Shown here: in pieces, positions 7,794 through 15,752 of the stretch
Layout of the letters: the number at the start of each line of letters is the position of its first letter
Position numbering within the stretch: the first letter of the stretch is position 1
Assembly (NCBI RefSeq): GCF_002009175.1
Contig: NZ_CP018047.1
Span: 1,798,001-1,862,000 of the forward strand
Direction: 5' to 3'
Origin: Streptomyces niveus
Lineage (GTDB): Bacteria > Actinomycetota > Actinomycetes > Streptomycetales > Streptomycetaceae
DNA length: 64,000 nucleotides
The notes under the pieces: model-generated
The model's input: only the letters and a program-made list of their open reading frames with translations
Told to the model about the DNA's origin: nothing
The model's database searches: none
Made by a program: the position numbers and the translations under genes

Positions 7794-9072
7794 CTGGGCG
7801 GGGAACGTGAGCGCGCGTCCCACCCGCACGTCGTCCCCCGCCTCCGTGGCCGAGCTGGCCGAGGCGGTCGTCAGGGCCGCCGAGGACGGGCTGCGGGTCA
7901 AGGCGGTCGGTACGGGGCACTCGTTCACCTCGGCGGCGGCCACCGACGGCCTGCTGATACGGCCCGATCTGCTCACCGGCATCCGCGCGATCGACCGGAA
8001 GGCCGGCACCGTGACCGTGGAGGCGGGCACCCCGCTGAAGCGGCTGAACGAGGCCCTGGCCAGGGAGGGCCTGTCGCTCACCAACATGGGCGACATCATG
8101 GACCAGACCGTCGCCGGCGCGACGTCCACGGGCACGCACGGCACCGGCCGCGAGTCGGCCTCGATCGCCGCGCAGATCCGGGCGCTCGAACTCGTCACGG
8201 CGGACGGGTCGGTGCTGACCTGCTCCCCGGACGAGAACCCGGACGTCTTCGCGAGTGCCCGGATCGGCCTGGGCGCGCTGGGTGTCGTCTCCGCGATCAC
8301 CTTCGCCGTCGAGCCGGTCTTCCTCCTGACGGCGCGCGAGGAGCCGATGTCCTTCGATCGGGTGACGTCGGAGTTCGACGCGCTCGTCGCCGAGAACGAG
8401 CACTTCGAGTTCTACTGGTTTCCGCACACCGGCAACTGCAACACCAAGCGCAACAACCGCAGCGCCGGACCGGCGGCCCCCGCGGGCACGGTGAGCGGCT
8501 GGATCGAGGACGAACTCCTCTCCAACGGGCTGTTCCAGGTGGCCTGTTCGCTCGGCCGCGCGGTGCCCAGGACCATCCCCGTGATCGCCCGGGTCTCCAG
8601 CCGCGCCCTCTCCGCCCGGATGTACACGGACATCCCTTACAAGGTCTTCACGAGCCCGCGCCGCGTGCGTTTCGTGGAGATGGAGTACGCCCTGCCGCGC
8701 GAGTCGGCGGTGGGCGCGCTGCGCGAGGTCAAGGCGATGATCGAGCGGTCCCCCCTGCGGGTGAGTTTTCCGGTGGAGGTGCGGACCGCGCCCGCCGACG
8801 ACATCCCGCTGTCGACGGCGTCGGGCCGCGAGACGGCATACATCGCGGTGCATCTGTACAGAGGCACGCCCTACCGCTCGTACTTCACGGCGGTGGAACG
8901 GATCATGACCGCGCACGGCGGCCGGCCGCACTGGGGCAAGGTGCACACGCGGGACGCGGCGTATCTGGCCGGGGTCTATCCGCGCTTCGAGGAGTTCACG
9001 GCGGTACGCGACCGGCTCGACCCGGAGCGGCTGTTCGGGAATCCGTATCTGCGGCGGGTCATCGGCGCGTAA
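7738..9072 (+). CDS. D-arabinono-1,4-lactone oxidase family FAD enzyme
   Basis: 444 residues starting at ATG 7738, which follows GGGGAGGGG; an ATG 21 bases earlier lies before that site and is less likely. The N-terminal region TWRNWAGNVSARPTRTSSP and the FAD-binding PP-loop with GTGHSFTSAA and TSTGTHGTG identify the vanillyl-alcohol-oxidase fold. The ALO C-terminal domain ends HWGKVHTRDAAYLAGVYPRF...RLFGNPYL. The His of GTGHSFT is positioned to carry covalent FAD, as in Streptomyces alditol oxidase. It oxidises an aldonolactone or alditol with O2; the exact substrate cannot be read from the sequence. Overlap with the MFS gene suggests a shared operon. Confidence 0.92.
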   Translation: MTNTGTGAATRNATSTWRNWAGNVSARPTRTSSPASVAELAEAVVRAAEDGLRVKAVGTGHSFTSAAATDGLLIRPDLLTGIRAIDRKAGTVTVEAGTPLKRLNEALAREGLSLTNMGDIMDQTVAGATSTGTHGTGRESASIAAQIRALELVTADGSVLTCSPDENPDVFASARIGLGALGVVSAITFAVEPVFLLTAREEPMSFDRVTSEFDALVAENEHFEFYWFPHTGNCNTKRNNRSAGPAAPAGTVSGWIEDELLSNGLFQVACSLGRAVPRTIPVIARVSSRALSARMYTDIPYKVFTSPRRVRFVEMEYALPRESAVGALREVKAMIERSPLRVSFPVEVRTAPADDIPLSTASGRETAYIAVHLYRGTPYRSYFTAVERIMTAHGGRPHWGKVHTRDAAYLAGVYPRFEEFTAVRDRLDPERLFGNPYLRRVIGA

Positions 9073-9122
9073 GGGCCGTCACGCCGGGGATCGTCCGGCC
9101 GGGTCCGCCCTGAGGACAGGCC

Positions 9123-10001
9123 CTACGGCGACGGGACCGTGGACTCGTGCGTCGGTGGCGAGACGCTCTCGCCCGACGAGTCGCCGGACCCGCCGCCCGG
9201 TCGCGAGGGCTCGGGTGTCGGCGCGGTCGAAGGGCCGCCGTTCTCGGGCGGGTTCGGGTTCGGGCTCTGCCCGGTGCCGGGTTCTGTTGGGGTCGGGGTC
9301 GGGGGCGGTGCCGGAGTCGGGGACTCGACGGTCCCGGTGCCCTTGTCCTTGCCCGTCTCCGTGCCGTCGTCGGTGGGGGTCGGTCCACCGTCCCGCGGCC
9401 CGGCCGGTCCGTCGGGTGCGGAGTCCCCGCCGCTGTCCCCGCCCCGTACGACGGAGCTGAACGTCGTCCCCTTGCCGCCGCTCAGGTCCTGTCCGGCGGC
9501 CAGTTCGTAGCCGGTGATGGTGAGCATCGCCACGGCGAAGACGATCGTGGCCGCGACGACGGGCCGCTTCCACCCGCGTACGCGGGTGCCGTACGTGGTG
9601 GCTCCCCCGAACTCGTCCTGGGCGGCGGCCTCCTGAGGAGACCGCTCGGCGGGCGCCGGGGCCGGGGCGGGAGCGGGGGCCGGCTCGGAGTCGTACACCT
9701 GGCGCGCCTTCGGCTTCACCTGGACCGAGACCTCGCGTATCTGGTCACCGGTGCGCCGGAACAGATGCTGGAAGACCGTGCCGCCGCAGGTGGCGATCAC
9801 GCTCACCACTCCGGCGCCGATGATCGTCCCGTACACCCCGAGCTTGGAGGCGAACACCGCCGCCGCGATCGCCGCGAGCGCGCTGCCCGCGACCTGCGGC
9901 ACGCTCAGTTCGAGCCGTTGCGTCGCCACTCCGTCACCGGTCCGAATGTCCGGGTTCCGCCTCTGATCCATCTCCAACCTCTGCTCGCCCATCTGTGCCA
10001 C
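9123..10001 (-). CDS. Streptomyces membrane protein with Pro-rich linkers
   Basis: 292 residues. A short polar N-terminus is followed by two adjacent hydrophobic stretches (about 36-53 and 55-72, LAAIAAAVFASKLGVYG and GTIIGAGVVSVIATCGGT), a cytoplasmic basic segment (FRRTGDQIREVSVQVKPK), an Ala-Pro repeat tract (about 107-118), a third membrane segment (about 145-165, RPVVAATIVFAVAMLTITGYELA) and a long low-complexity Gly/Pro/Thr/Ser tail, probably outside the cell and able to span the wall. It resembles hypothetical proteins that neighbour sepH in other Streptomyces. Function unknown. Confidence 0.78.
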   Translation of the reverse strand: MAQMGEQRLEMDQRRNPDIRTGDGVATQRLELSVPQVAGSALAAIAAAVFASKLGVYGTIIGAGVVSVIATCGGTVFQHLFRRTGDQIREVSVQVKPKARQVYDSEPAPAPAPAPAPAERSPQEAAAQDEFGGATTYGTRVRGWKRPVVAATIVFAVAMLTITGYELAAGQDLSGGKGTTFSSVVRGGDSGGDSAPDGPAGPRDGGPTPTDDGTETGKDKGTGTVESPTPAPPPTPTPTEPGTGQSPNPNPPENGGPSTAPTPEPSRPGGGSGDSSGESVSPPTHESTVPSP

Positions 10002-10458
10002 CGTGCACCAGGAAGAGACATTTGGGCGAATCGGATAGTTCCGCTTCTGGAGATTGTGTGAATTGGGACACGTACGGGGGATACGGACACCCCCTCAACT
10101 CCCCTGCTCCCGGAGAACTTCGGTGGCGTGGCAGTCCACCCCGATGGCCCGAATGGAGTACTGTGGCGAGCCCTGGGGCCGGACTCCCTCACAGGTGTCC
10201 GGGTCTACGGGAGGGGGCCGAAGTGGCACTCGATCCGGCGGCGCGATGGCACCGCACGGGTGTCTGCTACACAGCGTGACCAGGTCTGTCACTCTGAGTC
10301 GCAAACAGGCAACCGTGTCATGACGGCGTTCCAGGGCCCATGCCCGACACGCCGGGCAACTCGGCAAGGTTGTGGCAGGCTGCACCCGGGCAAGTCACAC
10401 TCGACTAGCGGAAGCAGCGACGCACGTGACGTCGGCAGGCACCACCCGGGAGGTCCCC
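10002..10458. other. 457-base divergent intergenic region upstream of sepH
   Basis: Promoters for the membrane protein (minus) and sepH (plus) must lie here. I see no credible gene, tRNA or strong hairpin. Ribosome site GGGAGG lies just before the sepH ATG. Several GACAC-type pentamers occur (for example near 10067), the core recognised by WhiA, but the motif is too short to claim a site. Confidence 0.5.
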
Positions 10459-11511
10459 ATGCCCGAACTGCGTGTCGTGGCCGTCTCCAACGACGGCACA
10501 CGACTGGTGCTCAAGGCTGCCGACAGCACGGAGTACACGCTCCCCATCGACGAGCGGCTGCGGGCCGCCGTGCGCAACGACCGCGCCCGCCTGGGCCAGA
10601 TCGAGATCGAGGTGGAGAGCCACCTCAGGCCCCGTGACATCCAGGCGCGGATAAGGTCCGGAGCCTCCGCCGAGGAGGTCGCCCAGATGGCCGGGATCCC
10701 GGTCGACCGGGTCCGGCGCTTCGAGGGTCCCGTGCTGGCCGAGCGTGCCTTCATGGCCGAGCGCGCCAGAAAGACGGCGGTACGCCGCCCCGGCGAGAAC
10801 ACCGGCCCCCAGCTGGGCGAGGCGGTGAACGAGCGGCTGCTGATGCGCGGCGCCGAGAAGGAGACCGCGCAGTGGGACTCGTGGCGCCGCGACGACGGCA
10901 CCTGGGAGGTCCTGCTCGTCTACCGGGTCGCGGGCGAACCGCACTCGGCGAGCTGGACGTACGACCCGCCCCGGCGGCTCGTCCAGGCGGTCGACGACGA
11001 GGCGCGCTCGCTGATCGGCGAGACGGACGACTCGCTGGCCGTCGGCACGAAGGAGCCGAGCTTCCCGTTCGTACCGCGCATCGCGCGGCTGCCGAGGGAC
11101 CGTGAACGGCCCCTCGACCGCGCCATGGAACGGCAGATGGAGCGGCCGACCGCGCCGGACCCGGACGAGGACACCAGCGAGCGCGACACCCTGACCAGCC
11201 TGCTGGAGGCGGTGCCGAGCTTCCGTGGCGACATGGTGGTCCCGGAGCGGCCCTCGCAGCCCGAGCCGCCGGCGATCGAGCCCGGTCAGATGGACGACGA
11301 GGAGGAGCCGGTGGCACCGGCCGCCTCGGCGGGCGCCGGGTCCGCGTACGCGGATGTGCTGATGCCGCGTTCGGTGGCGGGCCACCGCGACCGGCTGACC
11401 GGTACGACGGACCGTCAGGCGGAGGCCGACGGGGTACGGCCCAACCGCCGTGCCGCAGTGCCGAGCTGGGACGAGATCGTCTTCGGTACGCGCCGCAAGA
11501 AACAGGACTGA
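10459..11511 (+). CDS. sepH: Cell division protein SepH, FtsZ assembly regulator
   Basis: 350 residues from ATG 10459 (ribosome site GGGAGG); the open frame upstream of this start is non-coding. The N-terminal DUF3071 region (about 1-200) contains MPELRVVAVSNDGTRLVLKA, the RSGASAEEVAQMAGIPVDRVRRFEGPV helix-turn-helix and WDSWRRDDGTWEV. A long acidic, Pro-rich linker (about 225-320) follows, then a short conserved C-terminal segment (PSWDEIVFGTRRKKQD). In Streptomyces SepH binds FtsZ through its helix-turn-helix and promotes filament assembly at vegetative and sporulation septa. Length and layout match. Confidence 0.95.
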   Translation: MPELRVVAVSNDGTRLVLKAADSTEYTLPIDERLRAAVRNDRARLGQIEIEVESHLRPRDIQARIRSGASAEEVAQMAGIPVDRVRRFEGPVLAERAFMAERARKTAVRRPGENTGPQLGEAVNERLLMRGAEKETAQWDSWRRDDGTWEVLLVYRVAGEPHSASWTYDPPRRLVQAVDDEARSLIGETDDSLAVGTKEPSFPFVPRIARLPRDRERPLDRAMERQMERPTAPDPDEDTSERDTLTSLLEAVPSFRGDMVVPERPSQPEPPAIEPGQMDDEEEPVAPAASAGAGSAYADVLMPRSVAGHRDRLTGTTDRQAEADGVRPNRRAAVPSWDEIVFGTRRKKQD

Positions 11512-11554
11512 GCAAGAACTGAGCAGGAGCGGGACCGGGGATCGTCACCGGTGG

Positions 11555-11591
11555 GCCGGGGCCGTACGCGTACGCCGCGTACGGCCCCGGC
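11555..11591. terminator. Strong hairpin terminator between sepH and sseA
   Basis: 16-base perfect arms (11555-11570 and 11576-11591) around a 5-base loop, followed on the plus strand by TGTTTGG. It lies between convergent genes and may act on both transcripts. Confidence 0.88.
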
Positions 11592-11623
11592 TGTTTGGTC
11601 ATCACCTCGAGCGGCGAACGGTG

Positions 11624-12460
11624 CTACTCGGGGTCGGGGCCCGTCGCCACCGGGCGCGAGGTGTCCGCCGTCCACTCCGACCAGGACCCGGCATACAGCG
11701 CCGCGGGAATGCCCGCGATCTCCAGCGCCACCAACTGGTGCGCCGCCGACACCCCGGAACCGCAGTACACGCCGACCTCGGGTCCGGTGGAGCCGGCTGT
11801 CGCGCCCAGCGCCTTGAACCGGGCCGCGAGCGTCTCGGCCGGGAGGAAGCGCCCGTCCGGACCGACGTTCTCCGACGTGGGCGCCGACAGCGCGCCCGGA
11901 ATGTGCCCGCCGACGCGGTCCAGCGGTTCGACGTCGCCCCGGTAGCGCTCCGCCGCCCGCGCGTCCAGCAGCAGCCCCTCACGGGCCAGCGCGGCGGCGC
12001 CGTCCGCGTCGAGCAGCGGAAGCGAATCCGGTACGGGGCTGAAGTCGCCCTCGTCCGGGGTCGGGATCTCCGTGGTCAACGGGCCTTCCCAGCCCGGAAG
12101 TCCGCCGTCCAGCACCGTTACGTCGCGGTGGCCGGCCCAGCGCAGCATCCACCACGCGCGGGCCGCGGCCCAGCCCTGTCCTCCGTCGTAGACGACTACC
12201 GGTGTGTCTGCCGAGACGCCCGCGCGGCGCATCACCGCGCCGAACGCCGCGACGTCGGGCAGTGGATGACGGCCACCGGCGCCGGGCGGGCCGGACAGTT
12301 CCGCTTCGAGGTCGACGAACACGGCACCGGGCAGATGGCCCGCGTCGTACTCCGGGCGGCCGGGCGGGGCGCCGGGCGCGTAGCGGACGTCGAGCAGGAC
12401 GGGCGGCCGGGGCCCGGCGATCAGACCGGCCAGTTCGGACGCGGAGATGATGACTGTCAT
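11624..12460 (-). CDS. sseA: Thiosulfate/3-mercaptopyruvate sulfurtransferase (two-domain rhodanese)
   Basis: 278 residues from the ATG at 12460; an in-frame ATG eight codons earlier is possible but precedes the conserved start MTVIISASEL. There are two rhodanese domains. The N-terminal one is inactive-type (LLDVRYAPG...AGHLPGAVFVDLE). The C-terminal one contains the catalytic loop CGSGVSA, where the Cys carries the persulfide, and LLDARAAERYRGDVEPLDRVGGHIPGA. It transfers sulfur from thiosulfate or mercaptopyruvate to cyanide or thiols. Convergent with sepH. Confidence 0.93.
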   Translation of the reverse strand: MTVIISASELAGLIAGPRPPVLLDVRYAPGAPPGRPEYDAGHLPGAVFVDLEAELSGPPGAGGRHPLPDVAAFGAVMRRAGVSADTPVVVYDGGQGWAAARAWWMLRWAGHRDVTVLDGGLPGWEGPLTTEIPTPDEGDFSPVPDSLPLLDADGAAALAREGLLLDARAAERYRGDVEPLDRVGGHIPGALSAPTSENVGPDGRFLPAETLAARFKALGATAGSTGPEVGVYCGSGVSAAHQLVALEIAGIPAALYAGSWSEWTADTSRPVATGPDPE

Positions 12461-12714
12461 ACGGCCATCCTCGCGCACCGGCAAGGGCGTTCGGCTGCGA
12501 CCCGGTGCGTGATATCACGGCGACGTTACGTGAATGTCAAAACGGTCATCCTCTTGCTGGATCGCGCCAAAAGCGGCGCGGCCGAGGCACGGCGTGCGGC
12601 GCCGAGTGGAACCATGCTCGGGCAACCGGCCGCGCGGCCCGAGGCGCGCGGCCCGTTCTCCGCCTGCCCATCGCGATCACGACCGTCCCCGAACGGTCCG
12701 AGGGGAGAGTGACA

Positions 12715-13533
12715 ATGACAGAGGCAGCGATCCGGCACAGACCCGGTACACCTTGCTGGGTGAGTCTGATGGTGCACGACCTTGGCACGACGCAGGACTT
12801 CTACGGAGCGCTGTTCGGCTGGAAGTTCGTGCGTGTGCCGGGGCCCGAGCCGTTGAGCGCGTACGTACGCGGCGTACTCGACGGACAGGAAGTCGCGGGA
12901 ATCGGCCAACTACCGCCGGAGCGGCGGCTGCCGCTCGCGTGGACGACGTATCTCGCCACGGACGACGCCGACATGACGGCGGAGACGATCAGGGGCTGCG
13001 GCGGCACCGTGGGGGTGGGGCCGCTCGACACGGGCGTGGACGGGCGCGTCGCGATCGCGTCGGATCCGGCCGGCGCGGTCTTCGGGATCAGGCAGGCGCA
13101 GGCGCGCACCGGCACCAGCACCGGCATCGCCGAGGTTGGGGCGGGAGTGGGGGCGGGATCCCGGGCGCACGGAACGCCCGTCTGGAACGAGTTGGTGACA
13201 CACGAGGCCGCGTGGGTCGGCACGTTCTACCGGTCGGTCTTCGGCTACGACGTGGAGACGACCGGCCGGGACGGGGCCGACGTACTGACGCTGCGCCTCG
13301 ACGGGCGCCCGGTGGCGACGCTGCGCGGGGTGGGCGAGGGTCTGGGCCGGGTGCGTGGCTCGCACTGGATGACGTACTTCGAGGTGGACGACACGGACGA
13401 GGCGGCGCTGCGCGTCGCCGAGTTGGGCGGGCATGTGATCGACCGGCCGCGGGAGACGGCGGCGGGGCGGGTCGCGACGGTGACGGATCCCGGGGGCGCG
13501 GTCTTCAGTGTGGTGCGGTCGGCGGCCCGCTGA
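12715..13533 (+). CDS. VOC family protein with two glyoxalase-fold domains
   Basis: 272 residues from ATG 12715, preceded by GAGGGGAGAG. Two tandem vicinal-oxygen-chelate domains: about 8-130 (GTPCWVSLMVHDLGTTQDFYG) and about 150-272 (GTPVWNELVTHEAAWVGTFY), each ending in an ASDPAGAVFGI or VTDPGGAVFSV strand. The linker is Gly/Ala-rich. The arrangement matches the actinobacterial Cfp30B/hydroxylase-like group, whose substrates are undefined. Several metal-ligand positions are not obviously conserved, so a binding or resistance role is as likely as catalysis. Confidence 0.88.
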   Translation: MTEAAIRHRPGTPCWVSLMVHDLGTTQDFYGALFGWKFVRVPGPEPLSAYVRGVLDGQEVAGIGQLPPERRLPLAWTTYLATDDADMTAETIRGCGGTVGVGPLDTGVDGRVAIASDPAGAVFGIRQAQARTGTSTGIAEVGAGVGAGSRAHGTPVWNELVTHEAAWVGTFYRSVFGYDVETTGRDGADVLTLRLDGRPVATLRGVGEGLGRVRGSHWMTYFEVDDTDEAALRVAELGGHVIDRPRETAAGRVATVTDPGGAVFSVVRSAAR

Positions 13534-13596
13534 GGGGCCGATCCGCACCGGGGCGATCGCCCCTGCCCAAAACGCGTTTGCCGTACCGTTCGGGCC

Positions 13597-13962
13597 ATGG
13601 AGATCTGGATCAATCCCGCGTGCTCGAAGTGCCGCGGCGCGCTGACACTGCTCGACGAGGAGGGCGCCTCGTACACCGTCCGCCGCTACTTGGAGGACGT
13701 GCCGTCCGAGGACGAGATCCGGTCCGTGCTCGGCCGGCTCGGTCTCGAGCCCTGGGACATCACCCGGACCGGTGAGGCCGACGCGAAGGAGTTGGGCCTC
13801 GGGGAGTGGGCGCGGGACGCCGGTTCACGGGAGCGGTGGATCTCGGCGCTCGCGGCGCATCCGAAGCTGATCCAGCGACCGATCATCACGGCGGACGACG
13901 GTACGGCCGTGGTGGCACGCACGGACGAGGCGGTCCGGGACGCCCTCGGCCGGTCGTCGTAG
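13597..13962 (+). CDS. ArsC/Spx family protein
   Basis: 121 residues starting MEIWINPACSKCRGAL. The thioredoxin-like fold carries a redox CxxC (Cys9, Cys12) in place of the CX5R loop of classical plasmid ArsC. RYLEDVPSEDEI, and further on LIQRPIITADDGTAVVART with the conserved QRPI, are family hallmarks. It is annotated widely as arsenate reductase family, but no arsenic resistance gene is nearby, so a general thiol-redox role is equally possible. It follows the VOC gene by 63 bases on the same strand. Confidence 0.88.
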   Translation: MEIWINPACSKCRGALTLLDEEGASYTVRRYLEDVPSEDEIRSVLGRLGLEPWDITRTGEADAKELGLGEWARDAGSRERWISALAAHPKLIQRPIITADDGTAVVARTDEAVRDALGRSS

Positions 13963-13990
13963 GGCCGCGGGATACACCGGCCGGGCGGAG

Positions 13991-14353
13991 TCAGCAGATC
14001 TTGCCGGGCCGCGCCGCCGTGGCCTTGAGCAGATCGCGCAGCAGGTCGAAGTCGACGCTCTCCGGCTTGCGGAACCGCAGGCAGCCCTTGCCCATGTCCT
14101 GGCCCGCGAGCCGTTCCTCGAACGCCTCGCGGACATCACTGCGCATGAGGTAGAAGGAGATGTACTGCTTCTGGCTGGCGAACGCGATCTCGCAGCCGCC
14201 GTCCCGCTCGTACGCGGGCATCCCGTACGCCATGACCTCGTCGAATCCCGCCAGTTCCTCCCGGCACAGCTGCCGTACCTGGGTCAGGACAGCCCTGCGT
14301 TCCTGAGGAACCTCGGTCAGGTAGCCTTCGACATCGCTCGCCTCGCTCTGCAT
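13991..14353 (-). CDS. DUF1801 (YdhG-like) domain protein
   Basis: 120 residues from the ATG at 14353; the longer frame adds a Pro-rich, unlikely leader. It begins MQSEASDVEGYLTEVPQERR and contains the DUF1801 core FDEVMAYGMPAYERDGG and MGKGCLRFRKPESVD. Members share the frataxin-unrelated YdhG fold, and one Bacillus member was proposed as an iron chaperone; the function here is unproven. Convergent with the ArsC-like gene, separated by 28 bases without an evident terminator. Confidence 0.88.
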   Translation of the reverse strand: MQSEASDVEGYLTEVPQERRAVLTQVRQLCREELAGFDEVMAYGMPAYERDGGCEIAFASQKQYISFYLMRSDVREAFEERLAGQDMGKGCLRFRKPESVDFDLLRDLLKATAARPGKIC

Positions 14354-14564
14354 TCCGTGAGGATATGCCACCGGTCGGTTCGGACCCCGCCGACCGCGGC
14401 TCAGCGCCGCAGCCGGTGGTCCCGGCGGTGAGGGCAAGGGCGGCGAGGGCTCGGGCAAGGCCACGCCGGATGCGGCAGCGCTTCGTCATGGTGTCCCCCC
14501 GTTCGACCCACAAGGAACGGCCCGGCGCGCCCCCTTCACCGGCCTCTCGGCGCGGCAGGTCAAC

Positions 14565-15050
14565 TCATCGTGCGCCCTTCAGCGGTACGCGGCCGTGCAG
14601 CAGGAAGTACATCTGCCGCACGGACTCCTCCGGTCCGACCGCAAACCGCTTGGCGACCTTTCCGATCGGATTCCACACCCGGCCGTCGGGCATCCGGACT
14701 CCCACCGGCTGACCGAACAACTCCCGCTGTGCCCGGTCGAAGTCCACCCACTCGGCGCCGGCCCGCCTTACGAACACCTCACCCGCGTAGGCGCCGAGCC
14801 AGAACAGCTCGGGTGCCACGCTCCCCTGCTCCGGACCGGCGCCACGGAGCCCGTCGGTGATGCGGTCCACCACGCGCAGGCTCGCCACCGAGTAGTCCAG
14901 AGGTAACCGGTTGCGCACCGTCACCCTCCGTACGAACTCGGCCACCCCGACGCGCATCTCGGCGGCCGACAAGAGACGTCTTCGATCCCCACCCGAACCC
15001 ACTGCGACCCCCCAGAACTCGTTCGCTTCCGGGAGCCTCCACGCGGGCAC
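14565..15050 (-). CDS. Unidentified small protein downstream of the RHS-immunity unit
   Basis: The frame is open from 15125 to the stop at 14565, but its first start codon (TTG 15125) lies in the T-run of a terminator and is not credible. Possible starts are GTG 15050 (161 residues, used here), GTG 15002 or ATG 14957 (131 residues); none has a good ribosome site. The best site, GGAGGAGGGA before ATG 15066, is in another frame. The conserved-looking part is SAAEMRVGVAEFVRRVTV, LFWLGAYAGEVFVRRAG and WNPIGKVAKRFAVGPEESV. It resembles small Streptomyces DUF/immunity proteins of the 'GEVFVR...G.EWVDF' type, but I cannot name the family securely. Confidence 0.6.
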   Translation of the reverse strand: MPAWRLPEANEFWGVAVGSGGDRRRLLSAAEMRVGVAEFVRRVTVRNRLPLDYSVASLRVVDRITDGLRGAGPEQGSVAPELFWLGAYAGEVFVRRAGAEWVDFDRAQRELFGQPVGVRMPDGRVWNPIGKVAKRFAVGPEESVRQMYFLLHGRVPLKGAR

Positions 15051-15127
15051 CCGGCAGGGAACCCATTTCGCTCCCTCCTCCAACCAAGCGAGACCGCGTC
15101 CTGAAACGTCACGCGGACCACGCAAAA

Positions 15128-15155
15128 CGCTCGGCCGGGAAACCCCGGCCGAGCG
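15128..15155 (-). terminator. Intrinsic terminator of the RHS-immunity transcript
   Basis: 12-base perfect arms (15144-15155 and 15128-15139) around a 4-base loop, followed on the minus strand by TTTTG. It begins 16 bases past the immunity-gene stop, so the toxin-immunity unit ends here and the next gene needs its own promoter. Confidence 0.9.
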
Positions 15156-15170
15156 CCTGCGTGAATCGCG

Positions 15171-15710
15171 TCAGCGTGCCTGGAACGTCACCTCACTCAC
15201 GCCCCAGAGGAATTCGCCGCCCAGCGGATTCTCCGGCCATTCGGCACGGAAGTTCCGGACGAGGAATTCCACCATCCCGCAGTCGTAGCGGCTCCACAGG
15301 GAACCGTTGCGCTGATAGACGACGACGGGCCACTGGTCGGGATCGTCGTCCGACGCGTCCCAGCACAGCATGTCCGCGGTGGCGTCTCCGCCCCAGGTGA
15401 TCAGCACCGGAGAAGTGCCCTCCAGTTCGGGGGTCTTCTCCTCCGTCTCCCAGTCGGCCTCGGCGGTCGCCGTCTCGATCACCATGCCGTCCCGCGGTGC
15501 CCGCTCAAGCGGTACCTTCGGCTCCGGCAGGCCGATCGACAGGTAGTTCTGCAACGCGCCGGCGCCGTAGAGCTCCATGTAGCGCCGGTAGTCGAGCGGG
15601 AACGGCTTGCCCCACGACGCGGCAAGGGCGGTCCAGTCGATCGTCGCGCCCCCGGCCGTCGGCGGCGGCATGAGCCGTCGCAGAGCGTCCAGATCGGTCG
15701 GCTCACTCAT
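15171..15710 (-). CDS. SMI1/KNR4 (SUKH) family immunity protein
   Basis: 179 residues from the ATG at 15710 with GAGCGAGG upstream; an ATG at 15740 lacks a ribosome site. The SUKH core is clear: IDWTALAASWGKPFPLDYR, then RYMELYGAGALQNYLSIGLP and, later, SPVLITWGGDATADMLCWD and WPVVVYQ. SUKH proteins are known to neutralise secreted or contact-delivered nuclease toxins by direct binding. Its position, 42 bases downstream of the RHS toxin gene on the same strand and before a terminator, makes it the cognate immunity protein. It has no signal peptide, so it would act in the cytoplasm. Confidence 0.92.
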   Translation of the reverse strand: MSEPTDLDALRRLMPPPTAGGATIDWTALAASWGKPFPLDYRRYMELYGAGALQNYLSIGLPEPKVPLERAPRDGMVIETATAEADWETEEKTPELEGTSPVLITWGGDATADMLCWDASDDDPDQWPVVVYQRNGSLWSRYDCGMVEFLVRNFRAEWPENPLGGEFLWGVSEVTFQAR

Positions 15711-15752
15711 CGGTACCTCGCTCCGTTTCCATTCGGTCATCGCCGGTTCGCG

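Noticed and set aside
10002..10458. Possible tRNA or small RNA upstream of sepH
   Set aside because: No cloverleaf, no TTCGA loop, no strong hairpin.
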